NCBI RefSeq assembly: GCF_900636965.1
Contig: NZ_LR134331.1
Span: forward strand, 2,604,001-2,668,000
Length of the DNA: 64,000 bases
DNA from: Lacticaseibacillus rhamnosus
GTDB taxonomy: Bacteria > Bacillota > Bacilli > Lactobacillales > Lactobacillaceae
Direction of reading: 5' to 3'
Shown here one piece after another: positions 19,524-27,882 of this stretch. Position numbers and translations under genes: made by a program. Position 1 is the first letter of the stretch, and each line of letters begins with the position of its first letter. The notes under the pieces are model-generated. The model searched no databases. It saw only the letters and a list, made by a program, of their open reading frames with translations, and was not told where the DNA came from.

Positions 19524-19717
19524 GAGCGCGAACCGGCGCGGTTAGAAGTCGGAGTGTAAGCGGCCTAAAACGTGATGGCCCGCTCTTGGCCATTGCGTTT
19601 TAGGTCCTTACACGCAGACTTCTGCGCCGGGGAGCGCGTTATGGGCGTAAAGGTGGATGTACGTCCTAAAACGTGATGGCCCGAGCTTTGACCATCGCGC
19701 CAGATCCTTACACACAA
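19524..19717 (+). repeat. palindromic hairpin unit plus a damaged second unit (locus D)
   Basis: The complete unit (19524-19638) has the arms CCGGCGC / GCGCCGG, AGAAGTC / GACTTCT and CCTAAAACG / CGTTTTAGG around the apical ATGGCC / GGCCAT. The second (to about 19717) has lost much of the right arm. It lies between glmU and the VanZ-RDD gene, whose terminator fills the rest of the gap. Confidence 0.85.
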
Positions 19718-19748
19718 AACCCTACCCTCTCCTAAAACCCAACCAAAA

Positions 19749-19784
19749 CAAAAAACAGGCCCGTCGACATCCCAAGCCTGTTTT
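19749..19784 (-). terminator. terminator of the purR / VanZ-RDD operon
   Basis: On the minus strand AACAGGC, a 15-nt loop, GCCTGTT and a T-run. It lies 8 bp beyond the stop. Confidence 0.75.
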
Positions 19785-19791
19785 CCAAATA

Positions 19792-20997
19792 CTATTCATT
19801 CAACCTGTCATGCTTTTCATCCACATCCGATTTCGCATCGTCAACCTGCTGCTTAACCTCCGCTGGCACTTCAAACGTACTAACTTGAGTCGTATCAGCC
19901 CACGCATCATAGAAGAAGCGAAAATGCCGTGAGCCCACTTCCCAAACAAAATTAATCATGAACAGAAAGACCAAAACTGCAAAGAATCCTAACGCAGCCA
20001 GATTAATCTGAGTTCGTTGAAACTTAGCAAAATACGCAATAAAGAAATTGTTCAACCCTACCAAGCTGGAAAACGCCAAGCCATATAGCAGTCCTTCGCG
20101 CAATAAAAGCCGCCAAAATCCGACAGCTTGACCATCAGTACGCACAATTTTAATGCGCACCAATCCTTTTCCAAGTGTCTGGCCGTTGTTAAAGGCAGGC
20201 CAAATGACGAAGACAAAAAATAGCGGCAAAACATCTTCACTCAAAAAGTCCGGCAATTGATCCAACCCTAACAAATGAAATAGGAATTTGATCATAAGTC
20301 CGATAACTTGGCTGAATAAGACAAAATCGACTAAAAAAGCGGCTAATCGTCGGGCAAAAGTCACCCGCGCACCACGAGCCTGGCTTTTGGCGTCAATGGT
20401 ATCGCGGGATGGCAACGCCCGCATCAGAATCGGCGCCAGCACCCCGCCAACCAAACCACCTGTCGTGTTAAGAATCAAATCGTCCACATCAAATAGTCGA
20501 TAAGGCCGCGGATAAAAGCCATATAATCCGGACAGCTGTGTCAGCTCGAAGAATAAACTCAACCCAAAACTCATCACAATGATCTGCGGTACGCTGCGTT
20601 TAAAGTAGTACCGCAAATAAAAGCCAAATGGGATCGTTAAAACGATATTAAAGAAAGGTTGAATGAAACTGGACTGCTTGAGCGCGGCCAGCCAGGTGTG
20701 AGGATTGCTCGGCACAAAGACGGTCGTATGAATGAAATACCGCAGTGCCATTAGCGGCGTCAGATTATACTTCGCCCCAGTAAACTGTGCGACAGCCTCA
20801 CGAGCCGGCAATGGCAGAATGATCAGAAAATAAGCCGACAGCAGGTAAAATACAAACGAATAAATGACAATCGCCCGCCACCAGCTAAACGCACCGTAAC
20901 GCCGATAAACAACCACCAGAAACGGTAGCGCAAGCAGCAGCGCTAAAAACGGAAATGTGACTACTGCTGTTCTAACCGGTCCAAGGTAAGCACTCAT
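19792..20997 (-). CDS. VanZ-like and RDD-domain fusion membrane protein
   Basis: A 401-residue membrane protein that joins two families. Residues about 45-195 are VanZ-like: FNIVLTIPFGFYLRYY, SFGLSLFFELTQLSGLYGFYPR (shown in part) and FDVDDLILNTTGGLVGG. Residues about 210-365 are an RDD domain: ARRLAAFLVDFVLF carries the Arg and Asp, and FNNGQTLGKGLVRIKIVR is the second conserved segment. A charged, Asp-Lys-rich tail follows (about 370-401). The VanZ family is linked to teicoplanin tolerance in enterococci and RDD proteins to transport, but neither role is proven here. Its ATG overlaps the purR stop (ATGA), so it is translationally coupled to purR. Confidence 0.8.
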   Translation of the reverse strand: MSAYLGPVRTAVVTFPFLALLLALPFLVVVYRRYGAFSWWRAIVIYSFVFYLLSAYFLIILPLPAREAVAQFTGAKYNLTPLMALRYFIHTTVFVPSNPHTWLAALKQSSFIQPFFNIVLTIPFGFYLRYYFKRSVPQIIVMSFGLSLFFELTQLSGLYGFYPRPYRLFDVDDLILNTTGGLVGGVLAPILMRALPSRDTIDAKSQARGARVTFARRLAAFLVDFVLFSQVIGLMIKFLFHLLGLDQLPDFLSEDVLPLFFVFVIWPAFNNGQTLGKGLVRIKIVRTDGQAVGFWRLLLREGLLYGLAFSSLVGLNNFFIAYFAKFQRTQINLAALGFFAVLVFLFMINFVWEVGSRHFRFFYDAWADTTQVSTFEVPAEVKQQVDDAKSDVDEKHDRLNE

Positions 20998-21842
20998 TGA
21001 TGACTCACCTCAAGCAACTGCCGATTCTGGCTAAGAAAATTACCGGCTGTGGCATGCAGCGTATTTGCCTTTGTATCCACTTTGTCAACGCGAATAAGCG
21101 AAGTGTAATCGTTCACCATGCGATCGCCGTCAAACTTGCCCTCAGCAAAAACCGTAATTCCGACCATTTTTGCGTTAAACTCATCGATCAACGCCTTCAT
21201 GCCGTTAACGGTGCCGCCGCCTTTCATGAAATCATCGACAATCAAGACCCGCGAATTAGCCGGCAGACTGCGCTTACTCAACTCCATTTTTTCAATCCGA
21301 GCCGAGGATCCGGAAACGTAATTAACCGAAACCGTCGAACCTTCCGTGATCTTGGAGTCGCGGCGCACAATAACAAACGGCACATTCAGATATTGGCTAA
21401 CACTTTGCGCAATCGGAATGCCTTTAGTGGCTACCGTCATGACCGCATCCACATTGGCTTCGCGATACTGGGTCGCAATCAGCCGCCCGATTTGACGTAA
21501 AACACTCGGTGTACCAAGTAAGTCCGAGAGATACACATAACCGCCTGGCAACAGTCGATCAGTCTCGGAAAGTCGCTTGGCCATGGCCGCAATGAAATTT
21601 TCCGCCTCATCTTCACCCATGATTGGGATATAACGAACCCCACCAGCGGCACCGGGCACAGTTTCAAGGATGCCGGTTTGTCGCTGGGCAAAAGTCCGGC
21701 GTACGATAGCCAAATCCTCACTAATAGATGACTTGGCACTTTCATAGCGTTTTGAGAAAAAAGTCAACGGTATCAGTGTGTGAGGCCGTTCCAACAAGTA
21801 CCTTGTCATGTCGATTAATCGATCGCTGCGTCTAACTTTCAT
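20994..21842 (-). CDS. purR: purine operon repressor PurR
   Basis: A PRPP-responsive transcription factor of Gram-positives. It has 282 residues. An N-terminal winged-helix part (about 1-75, MKVRRSDRLIDMTRYLLERP at the start) is joined to a phosphoribosyltransferase-like domain whose PRPP loop reads VLIVDDFMKGGGTVNGM near residue 205. It controls purine synthesis and related genes: repressor in Bacillus, activator in Lactococcus. CGAA-containing palindromes upstream suggest autoregulation. The downstream neighbour is an unrelated membrane protein rather than yabJ/spoVG, as in Bacillus. Confidence 0.95.
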   Translation of the reverse strand: MKVRRSDRLIDMTRYLLERPHTLIPLTFFSKRYESAKSSISEDLAIVRRTFAQRQTGILETVPGAAGGVRYIPIMGEDEAENFIAAMAKRLSETDRLLPGGYVYLSDLLGTPSVLRQIGRLIATQYREANVDAVMTVATKGIPIAQSVSQYLNVPFVIVRRDSKITEGSTVSVNYVSGSSARIEKMELSKRSLPANSRVLIVDDFMKGGGTVNGMKALIDEFNAKMVGITVFAEGKFDGDRMVNDYTSLIRVDKVDTKANTLHATAGNFLSQNRQLLEVSHQ

Positions 21843-21918
21843 TATTCCGCTCCTAACTCCGAATATTTAGCTCTGTATTAACATTGTGGGATAATCTTAT
21901 CCAGTATAAATGCTTTTA

Positions 21919-21964
21919 ACGAAAATTTCGACCCTTTTACGACAAATTCTCACCGAACGTTCGC
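21919..21964 (-). promoter_or_regulatory. possible PurBox pair upstream of purR
   Basis: Two palindromes with CGAA cores lie in the gap between purR and the divergent ABC gene: CGAAAATTTCG (about 21919-21929) and CCGAACGTTCG (about 21953-21963), roughly 23 bp apart. PurR of Gram-positives binds paired boxes with a central CGAA. The spacing and flanks are not consensus, so this is tentative. Confidence 0.3.
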
Positions 21965-22063
21965 ATTTGTCCCTAGTTCACTCAGATAATTTTTAAGTCG
22001 TCTCAGTAGCCTTGTATTTATTTCTATATTAGAATGGTTACAAAGAGGGGTGGAGAAATCATC

Positions 22064-22714
22064 ATGAACTGTTTTGAATTACATCATATGACCTTTGCAC
22101 CAACGCAAACAGCTATTTTAAACGACATCAATCTGGATATTCCTTGGGGGATTGATCTGACCATTGCGGGCCATTCGGGTTCTGGTAAAAGCACCTTGTT
22201 GCGATTGTTGGCGACTTTATTGACGCCAACTAACGGAACCATTCTATACAACGGTAAAGCCCAAGCCGACTACGATCCGATCGCTTATCGGCGTGAAGTT
22301 TCTTACTGCGCCCAGCAACCGGCATTATTTGGCGCCACGGTTGCTGACGATCTGCGGTTTCCATTTATGATTCGCAACACTGAAATGCCACGCGAACAAG
22401 CCGAAGCCGCGCTTGAAAGTGTCGATTTGGCTAAAAGTATGCTCGATGCGCCAACGCAAAACTTATCCGGTGGTGAACGCCAACGAGTCGCTTTGTTGCG
22501 GCATCTTTTCTTCCCGCCTAAAGTGCTGCTTTTAGACGAGGTCACAACCGGACTCGACCCGGATACTAAAACGATTATTCATGAACTTCTGAATCGCCAA
22601 AATGAAAAAGGCATCACGTTGATTCGTGTGACGCATGATGAAGGTGAACTGCAGACCGCCAAGAATCTCATGACGCTGGTTGCCGGTCAATTTGAGGAGG
22701 TTGCCAAGGTATGA
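22064..22714 (+). CDS. ABC transporter ATP-binding protein (FetA/YbbL-like)
   Basis: ATPase of a small two-gene ABC system. It has 216 residues, with Walker A GHSGSGKST, Q-loop CAQQPALFG, signature LSGGERQRV, Walker B LLLDEVTTGLD and the switch His in VTHDE. I start at 22064 (MNCFELHHM), with GGTGGAG 8 nt upstream, rather than ten codons earlier. The next gene overlaps by 4 bp and is a UPF0014 permease. In E. coli this pair (FetA-FetB) exports iron and protects against oxidative stress, so a similar metal-efflux role is likely but not shown. Confidence 0.85.
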   Translation: MNCFELHHMTFAPTQTAILNDINLDIPWGIDLTIAGHSGSGKSTLLRLLATLLTPTNGTILYNGKAQADYDPIAYRREVSYCAQQPALFGATVADDLRFPFMIRNTEMPREQAEAALESVDLAKSMLDAPTQNLSGGERQRVALLRHLFFPPKVLLLDEVTTGLDPDTKTIIHELLNRQNEKGITLIRVTHDEGELQTAKNLMTLVAGQFEEVAKV

Positions 22715-23472
22715 ATAGTCAGTTAATCGTTTCGCCGTTAGCACTTTTGTTGGCTTTAGCGCTAGTTGTGATTGCATTGGTCATTAACCTCAAAGAAGAT
22801 CTGGGCATGACCAAGGATCTGATCGTAGGGGTTCTACGCGCGGTCATCCAGCTAACGGTTGTCGGGTTTGTTTTGACCTATATTATTAAAGCGGATGCCG
22901 TTTGGCTGACTTTAGCCATGGTAGCCATCATCATTTTCAACGCTGCCTGGAATGCCAAAAAACGTGCCGGCACCATTCCTGCTGCGTTTGTCACCAGCCT
23001 GTTAGCCGTCACCACTGCAACTGGGTTAACGCTGCTCATGTTAGTGTCGGTAAAGGCCATTCGGTTTATTCCGGCACAGATTGTTCCGATCAGTGGGATG
23101 ATTGCCAGCAACGTCATGGTCGCGATCGGTTTAGCCTACCGCAGCCTCAACACCGAATTTAAAGACTTACGACCACAAGTACTTGAACGTCTTGCATTGG
23201 GCGCCAACCTCAAACAAGCCAGTCAGACGCTCATCGTCAATGCTATCAAAACTGGCATGGCGCCAACGATTGATTCGGCTAAAACTGTTGGGCTCGTTAG
23301 TTTACCGGGAATGATGTCCGGCTTGATTTTTGCCGGTATCGATCCTACCAAAGCCATTATGTATCAGATCATGGTAACCTTCATGCTGCTAGGCGCCACC
23401 AGCCTTGGTAGTTTTATCGCGGTCTATCGCAGTTACCCCCGCTTTTATAATGATCAAAAGCAATTACGTTAG
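22711..23472 (+). CDS. UPF0014 / FetB-like ABC permease
   Basis: A 253-residue membrane protein of the UPF0014 family with about seven spans. Family features are GVLRAVIQLTVVGFVL near residue 45, IPISGMI-type segment (VPISGMIASNVMVAIGLAY) near 130, and LVSLPGMMSGLIFAGIDP near 195. It is translationally coupled to the ATPase gene (ATGA overlap). The pair forms a complete exporter and is followed by a strong terminator, so it is a two-gene operon. Confidence 0.87.
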   Translation: MNSQLIVSPLALLLALALVVIALVINLKEDLGMTKDLIVGVLRAVIQLTVVGFVLTYIIKADAVWLTLAMVAIIIFNAAWNAKKRAGTIPAAFVTSLLAVTTATGLTLLMLVSVKAIRFIPAQIVPISGMIASNVMVAIGLAYRSLNTEFKDLRPQVLERLALGANLKQASQTLIVNAIKTGMAPTIDSAKTVGLVSLPGMMSGLIFAGIDPTKAIMYQIMVTFMLLGATSLGSFIAVYRSYPRFYNDQKQLR

Positions 23473-23492
23473 CGGCCTTGTCCTCCGAAAAT

Positions 23493-23540
23493 AAAAAGTT
23501 GCTGCAGAAGCGAATCTTTTTGCCTCTGCAGCAACTTTTT
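23493..23540 (+). terminator. terminator after the FetAB-like pair (bidirectional)
   Basis: AAAAAGTTGCTGCAGA and its perfect complement TCTGCAGCAACTTTTT are separated by a 16-nt loop. The stem is flanked by A and T runs and is shared with the convergent CDF gene. Confidence 0.85.
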
Positions 23541-23564
23541 ATATTGATGCGCTTTTACCAGCTA

Positions 23565-24443
23565 TCAGTAAGGATTCTCCATTTTGTTATCCGGTAAATA
23601 CGGCCCATATTCAACTTGAATCGTGGTGTGGGCAATGTCAAAGCTTTCTCGCAACGATAAACTCAGTGCGTCCAAGAAGGCGTCATTGCCTTCAGCAGTT
23701 GTTCGCACCACATGTACCGTCAACGCGACATCAGTTGTACTCAGCGCCCAGATGTGCAGGTCATGGCAAGATGCAACGGTTGGATAGGCGTTAACCAATG
23801 TTTTAACCGCCACTGGATCGATTTCCTTAGGCACCGCGGCCATTGCTAAATTAACGGCATCCCGCAATAAATCCCAAGTCCCGATCAAAACCACAATTGC
23901 AACTAAAATGGACATGACCGGATCAAGCCATTCCCAGCCAGTCAGCAGGATTAATCCCCCGGCTAAAACAACTCCCAGCGACACGCCAGCATCGGCAGCC
24001 ATGTGCATAAACGCACCACGAATGTTCAAATCATGTTGCGAGCCGCTATGAAAAAGAATTGCAGTTGCGCCATTGACCAAAATCCCGGCACCAGCGACGA
24101 CCATCATCCAGCCGCCTTCAACCGGGGCATTTTGTGACAATCGGGTAATCGCCTCGACAATAATCGCACCCATCGCCACCAGTAAAAATGCCGCATTTGC
24201 TAACGCCGCTAAAATCGACGAACTCTTATACCCGTATGTACGCTGGACAGTCGGGTGCCGATTGGAAAGCCACTCCGCAAACCACGCTAAGCCCAAGCCT
24301 AGGACGTCGCTCATATTATGAATGGCATCGGCGACCAACGCAACCGAGCCAATCCCGATTCCAAACGCAACCTCGGCAATAATGTAAATCAAATTAAGCA
24401 GAATACCCCAGAAAAAGGCTTTGTTTGGCTGAACTTGTTCCAT
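23565..24443 (-). CDS. cation diffusion facilitator (CzcD-type zinc/cobalt exporter)
   Basis: A 292-residue cation/proton antiporter with six transmembrane helices and a C-terminal cytoplasmic metal-sensing domain (from about 210). The transport site in helix II reads VADAIHNMSDVLGLG (His and Asp ligands), and helix V holds HMAADAGVSLGV. The cytoplasmic domain ends with VHVV and TIQVEYGP. The HxxxD arrangement in both helices fits Zn2+ specificity. GAGGAG lies about 10 nt before the ATG. It is monocistronic. Confidence 0.88.
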   Translation of the reverse strand: MEQVQPNKAFFWGILLNLIYIIAEVAFGIGIGSVALVADAIHNMSDVLGLGLAWFAEWLSNRHPTVQRTYGYKSSSILAALANAAFLLVAMGAIIVEAITRLSQNAPVEGGWMMVVAGAGILVNGATAILFHSGSQHDLNIRGAFMHMAADAGVSLGVVLAGGLILLTGWEWLDPVMSILVAIVVLIGTWDLLRDAVNLAMAAVPKEIDPVAVKTLVNAYPTVASCHDLHIWALSTTDVALTVHVVRTTAEGNDAFLDALSLSLRESFDIAHTTIQVEYGPYLPDNKMENPY

Positions 24444-24498
24444 CTTATCATCAGCTCCTCAGTTTCCTTTTCCATCATGGTTTAGTGCTACCTAAAAA

Positions 24499-25377
24499 TC
24501 AACCCCTTAGCCGATGACTATTCGTTGACAGGCAAAATGGCCGCAACAGATAAACCTCACGACAAAATCCCTTCATGCTGTTGTAAACCCGCATCGCCCG
24601 AGAATGCTTCTGACAAAGACCAAACACAGTTGGACCGCTACCTGACATTTGAGCGATTTCTGCGCCGTACTTTTTTAACCGCTGTTTCAATGCGGTCATT
24701 TCAGGATAACGACTTGCCGTAATGGCCTCTAAACTATTCCCCATTCCGCTAATCATTTGGTTGAAATCATGGTTTTGAACCCCGGCAACGACTTCAGGTG
24801 TATTGGGGTGCAAAAGGCCGGCCTGATAGTCAATTGCATTAAGAATACTTGGCGTTGACACTGACACCCGCGGCTTAGCCAAAACAACCCAAAAGTTCGG
24901 TAAACTTCCCAATGGGGTGACCACATCACCGCGTCCGGTAACCAAGGCCGTCTCCGAGTAAACGCAGTAAGGCACATCGCTATCAACCTGTAAGCCGATG
25001 CGAGCCAGCTGCGAGCGACTATAACCTAACTGCCATAGTGAATTCAAGCCACGCAAAACGGCGGCTGCGTCACTCGAACCACCGCCCAAACCTGCAGCGA
25101 CGGGAATGTGTTTTTCAATATGAATCCGCGCACCTTGGCGGATATTGGCATGGCGTTGGAGCGCCAATGCCGCTTTATAGGCCAGATTTCGCGGATCTTC
25201 AGGTAAAAAACCGCTATCTGTGGAAACCTGAATGCTATGGCTAGGCTTGATGCTCACGTAATCAGCCAAATCAACTGATGTCATCACCATCTGCCACTCA
25301 TGTTCGCCGTCAGCATGACGATACAAAGCATCCAAACTTAGATTAATCTTGGCCGGTGCTTTCTCGATCAGTTCCAT
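24499..25377 (-). CDS. ispE: 4-diphosphocytidyl-2-C-methyl-D-erythritol kinase
   Basis: A GHMP kinase of the MEP isoprenoid route. It has 292 residues, with N-terminal EKAPAKINLSLD, the ATP loop PVAAGLGGGSSDAAAVL near residue 95, and the C-terminal GSGPTVFG. Casei-group lactobacilli make isoprenoids mainly by the mevalonate path and, as far as I know, lack a complete MEP set. An isolated ispE therefore probably has another or vestigial role, unless further genes lie outside the window. The last 20 residues (YLLRPFCLSTNSHRLRG) differ from the usual family end. Confidence 0.85.
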   Translation of the reverse strand: MELIEKAPAKINLSLDALYRHADGEHEWQMVMTSVDLADYVSIKPSHSIQVSTDSGFLPEDPRNLAYKAALALQRHANIRQGARIHIEKHIPVAAGLGGGSSDAAAVLRGLNSLWQLGYSRSQLARIGLQVDSDVPYCVYSETALVTGRGDVVTPLGSLPNFWVVLAKPRVSVSTPSILNAIDYQAGLLHPNTPEVVAGVQNHDFNQMISGMGNSLEAITASRYPEMTALKQRLKKYGAEIAQMSGSGPTVFGLCQKHSRAMRVYNSMKGFCREVYLLRPFCLSTNSHRLRG

Positions 25378-25557
25378 CTAACCACCAGTCTCTGGCGATG
25401 CATGTATTTGCAGGTAGATCAGCACACTGCAAACGCCGATGCATGCATCAACCGTATCGTTATTATTTTCAGTATACTGTTTTGCGTCCGGATTTTCATT
25501 GCCGCGTGTCAAAAATTCGTCACCTTGTACAGATCAGTCTTTCAAGAAGATAGCAAA

Positions 25558-25585
25558 AGGCCTCGATGCCAATGACATCGAGGCC
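25558..25585 (-). terminator. veg terminator
   Basis: On the minus strand a 10-pair perfect stem GGCCTCGATG / CATCGAGGCC with TTTTGC after it. Confidence 0.8.
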
Positions 25586-25626
25586 TGCTCAAAGTAAACG
25601 ATTTAATCGTCGGTTAGTATCTGAAA

Positions 25627-25878
25627 TTATGACGCTTTTTCTTCGCCTTCGAAGGTGATCTTGATTGACTTAGTCAGAAGATCCGCGTAACTATAAGAGA
25701 CACGCTCGAACGCATTTTCATTCTGGTCGAGATCGACCACAAAAATAGCCGGATAAGTTTCCTTCAAGGTCCCCCGACGCCGAGTAACCTTCTTGCGTCC
25801 TGCTTGTGCAACGACCGTTAAATTCTCACCGATTTTCCCATCGAGCTTCCGTTTGATGCTTGCTAGTGTGATTGGCAT
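25627..25878 (-). CDS. veg: Veg protein
   Basis: A small conserved Firmicutes protein, 83 residues, of the VEG (DUF1021) family. It begins MPITLASIKRKLDGKIG and has GRKKVTRRRGTLKETYPAIF at the centre, which is diagnostic. In Bacillus subtilis, Veg stimulates biofilm formation by antagonising SinR, and it lies beside ispE as here. SinR-type control is not established in lactobacilli, so the role is open. AGAGGTG stands 6 nt before the ATG at 25878. The frame extends 13 codons upstream without a usable start. Confidence 0.92.
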   Translation of the reverse strand: MPITLASIKRKLDGKIGENLTVVAQAGRKKVTRRRGTLKETYPAIFVVDLDQNENAFERVSYSYADLLTKSIKITFEGEEKAS

Positions 25879-25973
25879 GCACTTCACCTCTTGCAATATA
25901 TCATAACATGAATGCAAGAAATTTGCAATTATACCATGTGTTTCTTATTTCGGCAAGATTTTTATAGGAAGTA

Positions 25974-26412
25974 AGCGCGAGCCGGCGCGGTTAGGGATCG
26001 GAGTGTAAGTGGCCTCAGGCGTGATGGCCCGGGCTTGGCCATTGCGCCTGAGGTCCTTACACGCAGATCCCTGCGCTGGGGAGCGCGTTATGGGCCTAAA
26101 GGAGAACGGGTGGCCTTGGGCGTGATGGCCGGGTTTTGGCCATTGCGCCCAAGGCCCTTATGTGCAGGCTTCTGCGCCGGGGAGCGCGTTATGGGCATAA
26201 AGGAGAATACGTGGCCTCAGGCGTGATGGCCCGCTCTTGGCCATTGCGCCTGAGGTCCTTACACGCAGATCCCTGCGCCGGGGAGCGCGTTATGGACGTA
26301 AAGGAGAACGCGTGGCCTTGGGCGTGATGACCCGGGCTTGGTCATTGCGCCCAAGGTCCTTACACGCAGACTCCTGCGCCGGGGAGCGCGTTATGGACAT
26401 AAAGGAGAACGG
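25974..26412 (+). repeat. tandem array of four palindromic hairpin units (locus E)
   Basis: GAGCGCG repeats at 26081, 26182, 26283 and 26383 give periods of 101, 101 and 100 bp. The first unit starts near 25974. Central arms are CCTCAGGCG / CGCCTGAGG (units 1 and 3) and CCTTGGGCG / CGCCCAAGG (units 2 and 4). The apex of unit 4 reads ATGACC / GGTCAT, both arms changed. All linkers contain AAAGGAGAA, not found in locus A. The array fills the gap between rsmA and veg. Open frames that cross it are artefacts of the repeat. Confidence 0.9.
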
Positions 26413-26435
26413 ATGACCTCAAACGTGACAACCCG

Positions 26436-27320
26436 CTATCCCGCAATACCCAAGCCTTCACCCCGCAACGCCTCATCCAACCGTGCAAAATCCGTAATCG
26501 CCAACTGTTCTGCCCGCGTCTCCGGTGCAATCTCCGCCACCGAGAGCGCCGTACGAATAGCGGCCTTATTCGGTTTACCAAACAAAGCCACCAGATTATT
26601 CCAAAGCGTTTTACGCCGAGACGCAAACGCCCCACGGACAAGCCGGTCAAAACTGTCTGGATTTTTTACCGCTGCCAAGGGTTCTGGGCGCTGGGTCAAC
26701 GTAACAATGGCCGAATCCACATTTGGTGCCGGAACAAACGCATGCCGGCTGACGGTAAAAGCTGTCGCCACATCTGCCACCAGTTGCACGGCAATACTTA
26801 AACTGCCATAATCCTTCGATCCAGGGGTCGCACTTAATCGCGCTGCCACTTCTTTTTGCATCATCACGGTCATGCTGTGCAGTGGTAAATGTGCCCGCAA
26901 CAAGTGCAGTAAAATCGGCGTCGTAATGTAATAAGGCAAATTAGCAACAACTTTTAGCGTGTGGTTCCCATCAAAATGTGTCGCTACCAGCTCGGTCAAA
27001 TTCGTTTTTAAAACATCTTCGTTGACCACGGTTGTATTAGGATAATCTGCAAGCGTCTCCGCGAGAATCGGCAGCAGACGATCGTCAATTTCCAATGCCA
27101 CCACCTGATGCGCCTGATCAGCCAGAAACTGCGTCAGTGCACCAATTCCGGGACCGATTTCAATCACATCATCTTGCTCGGAGACATCAGCTGCTGCTAC
27201 AATTTTTTGCAAAATCTGCGGGTCGGTCAAAAAGTTCTGCCCTAACCCCTTACGCATATGAAAGCCATGCCGCTTCAAAATGGCATTGGTTACGGCTGGT
27301 TGTGCCACTTTTTCATGCAT
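26436..27320 (-). CDS. rsmA: 16S rRNA dimethyladenosine transferase
   Basis: Dimethylates the two adjacent adenosines in the 3'-terminal loop of 16S rRNA during small-subunit maturation. It has 294 residues. KGLGQNFLTDPQILQKIV near the N-terminus, SAM motif VIEIGPGIGALTQFL near 55, and catalytic NLPYYITTPIL near 130 are all present. The C-terminal domain is full length. Loss of this gene gives kasugamycin resistance in other bacteria. It overlaps rnmV by 8 bp and is the last gene of the operon; no intrinsic terminator separates it from repeat array E. Confidence 0.96.
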   Translation of the reverse strand: MHEKVAQPAVTNAILKRHGFHMRKGLGQNFLTDPQILQKIVAAADVSEQDDVIEIGPGIGALTQFLADQAHQVVALEIDDRLLPILAETLADYPNTTVVNEDVLKTNLTELVATHFDGNHTLKVVANLPYYITTPILLHLLRAHLPLHSMTVMMQKEVAARLSATPGSKDYGSLSIAVQLVADVATAFTVSRHAFVPAPNVDSAIVTLTQRPEPLAAVKNPDSFDRLVRGAFASRRKTLWNNLVALFGKPNKAAIRTALSVAEIAPETRAEQLAITDFARLDEALRGEGLGIAG

Positions 27321-27882
27321 GGTTATTCGCTCCTTCGTTCAACTGGGCAACTGCGGCTAGAAAATCTGCGCGACTGATTTGAAATTCAGTCAGCCGCCGT
27401 AAAAGCTGTTTGCCATTTGTATAACCGATGTGCAGCTGTTCGCCTAGCTGTTCCCGACGCTCGCGAGCACCGGTTCCACCGATCAAATGCGCTGCCAATA
27501 AATCCTGCTGACTGATCACTTGCGGAGCATCGGGCACTTCAGTAAACAAGTGCTGGAGTGCAGCCCGCAACGCCGCTGGAGAAGCATGCTCAACCCCAAG
27601 CGACCCTTTATGATCCGGCACGCCTTCCGCCCGCGGTAAAAATGCATGGGTAACACCTGGTACGGCACGCGAAATGGTTTTGCGAATCTTTTCACCAGGA
27701 AAGTCAGGATCAGTTAAGACGATCACGCCCCGTTTTGCTTGGGCTTGCCGAATCCGCGCCAATGTTGCTTCATCAATGGCACTACCGCGAGTTTCGATGG
27801 TATCGATCCTGCCAAAAGTTTCTTTTAATCGCTTAGTATCATCGCGGCCTTCTACAACCACAATTTGTTTAATCGTTGTCAT
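27313..27882 (-). CDS. rnmV: ribonuclease M5
   Basis: A Toprim-domain nuclease that completes 5S rRNA maturation. It has 189 residues. The Toprim signature is seen as VVEGRDDTKRL (Glu) and VLTDPDFPGEKIR (DxD-like Asp pair); the C-terminal part reads QLHIGYTNGKQLLRRL. It overlaps both neighbours (ATGA with tatD), the standard tatD-rnmV-rsmA order of Firmicutes, so translational coupling is likely. Confidence 0.94.
   Translation of the reverse strand: MTTIKQIVVVEGRDDTKRLKETFGRIDTIETRGSAIDEATLARIRQAQAKRGVIVLTDPDFPGEKIRKTISRAVPGVTHAFLPRAEGVPDHKGSLGVEHASPAALRAALQHLFTEVPDAPQVISQQDLLAAHLIGGTGARERREQLGEQLHIGYTNGKQLLRRLTEFQISRADFLAAVAQLNEGANNHA

Noticed and set aside
26035-26327. Plus-strand frames of about 60 codons in repeat locus E (and like ones at 4095, 40088, 41449, 57737)
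   Set aside because: They are translations of the palindromic repeat and recur wherever the repeat occurs. They have no ribosome binding site of their own and no conservation other than that of the repeat.
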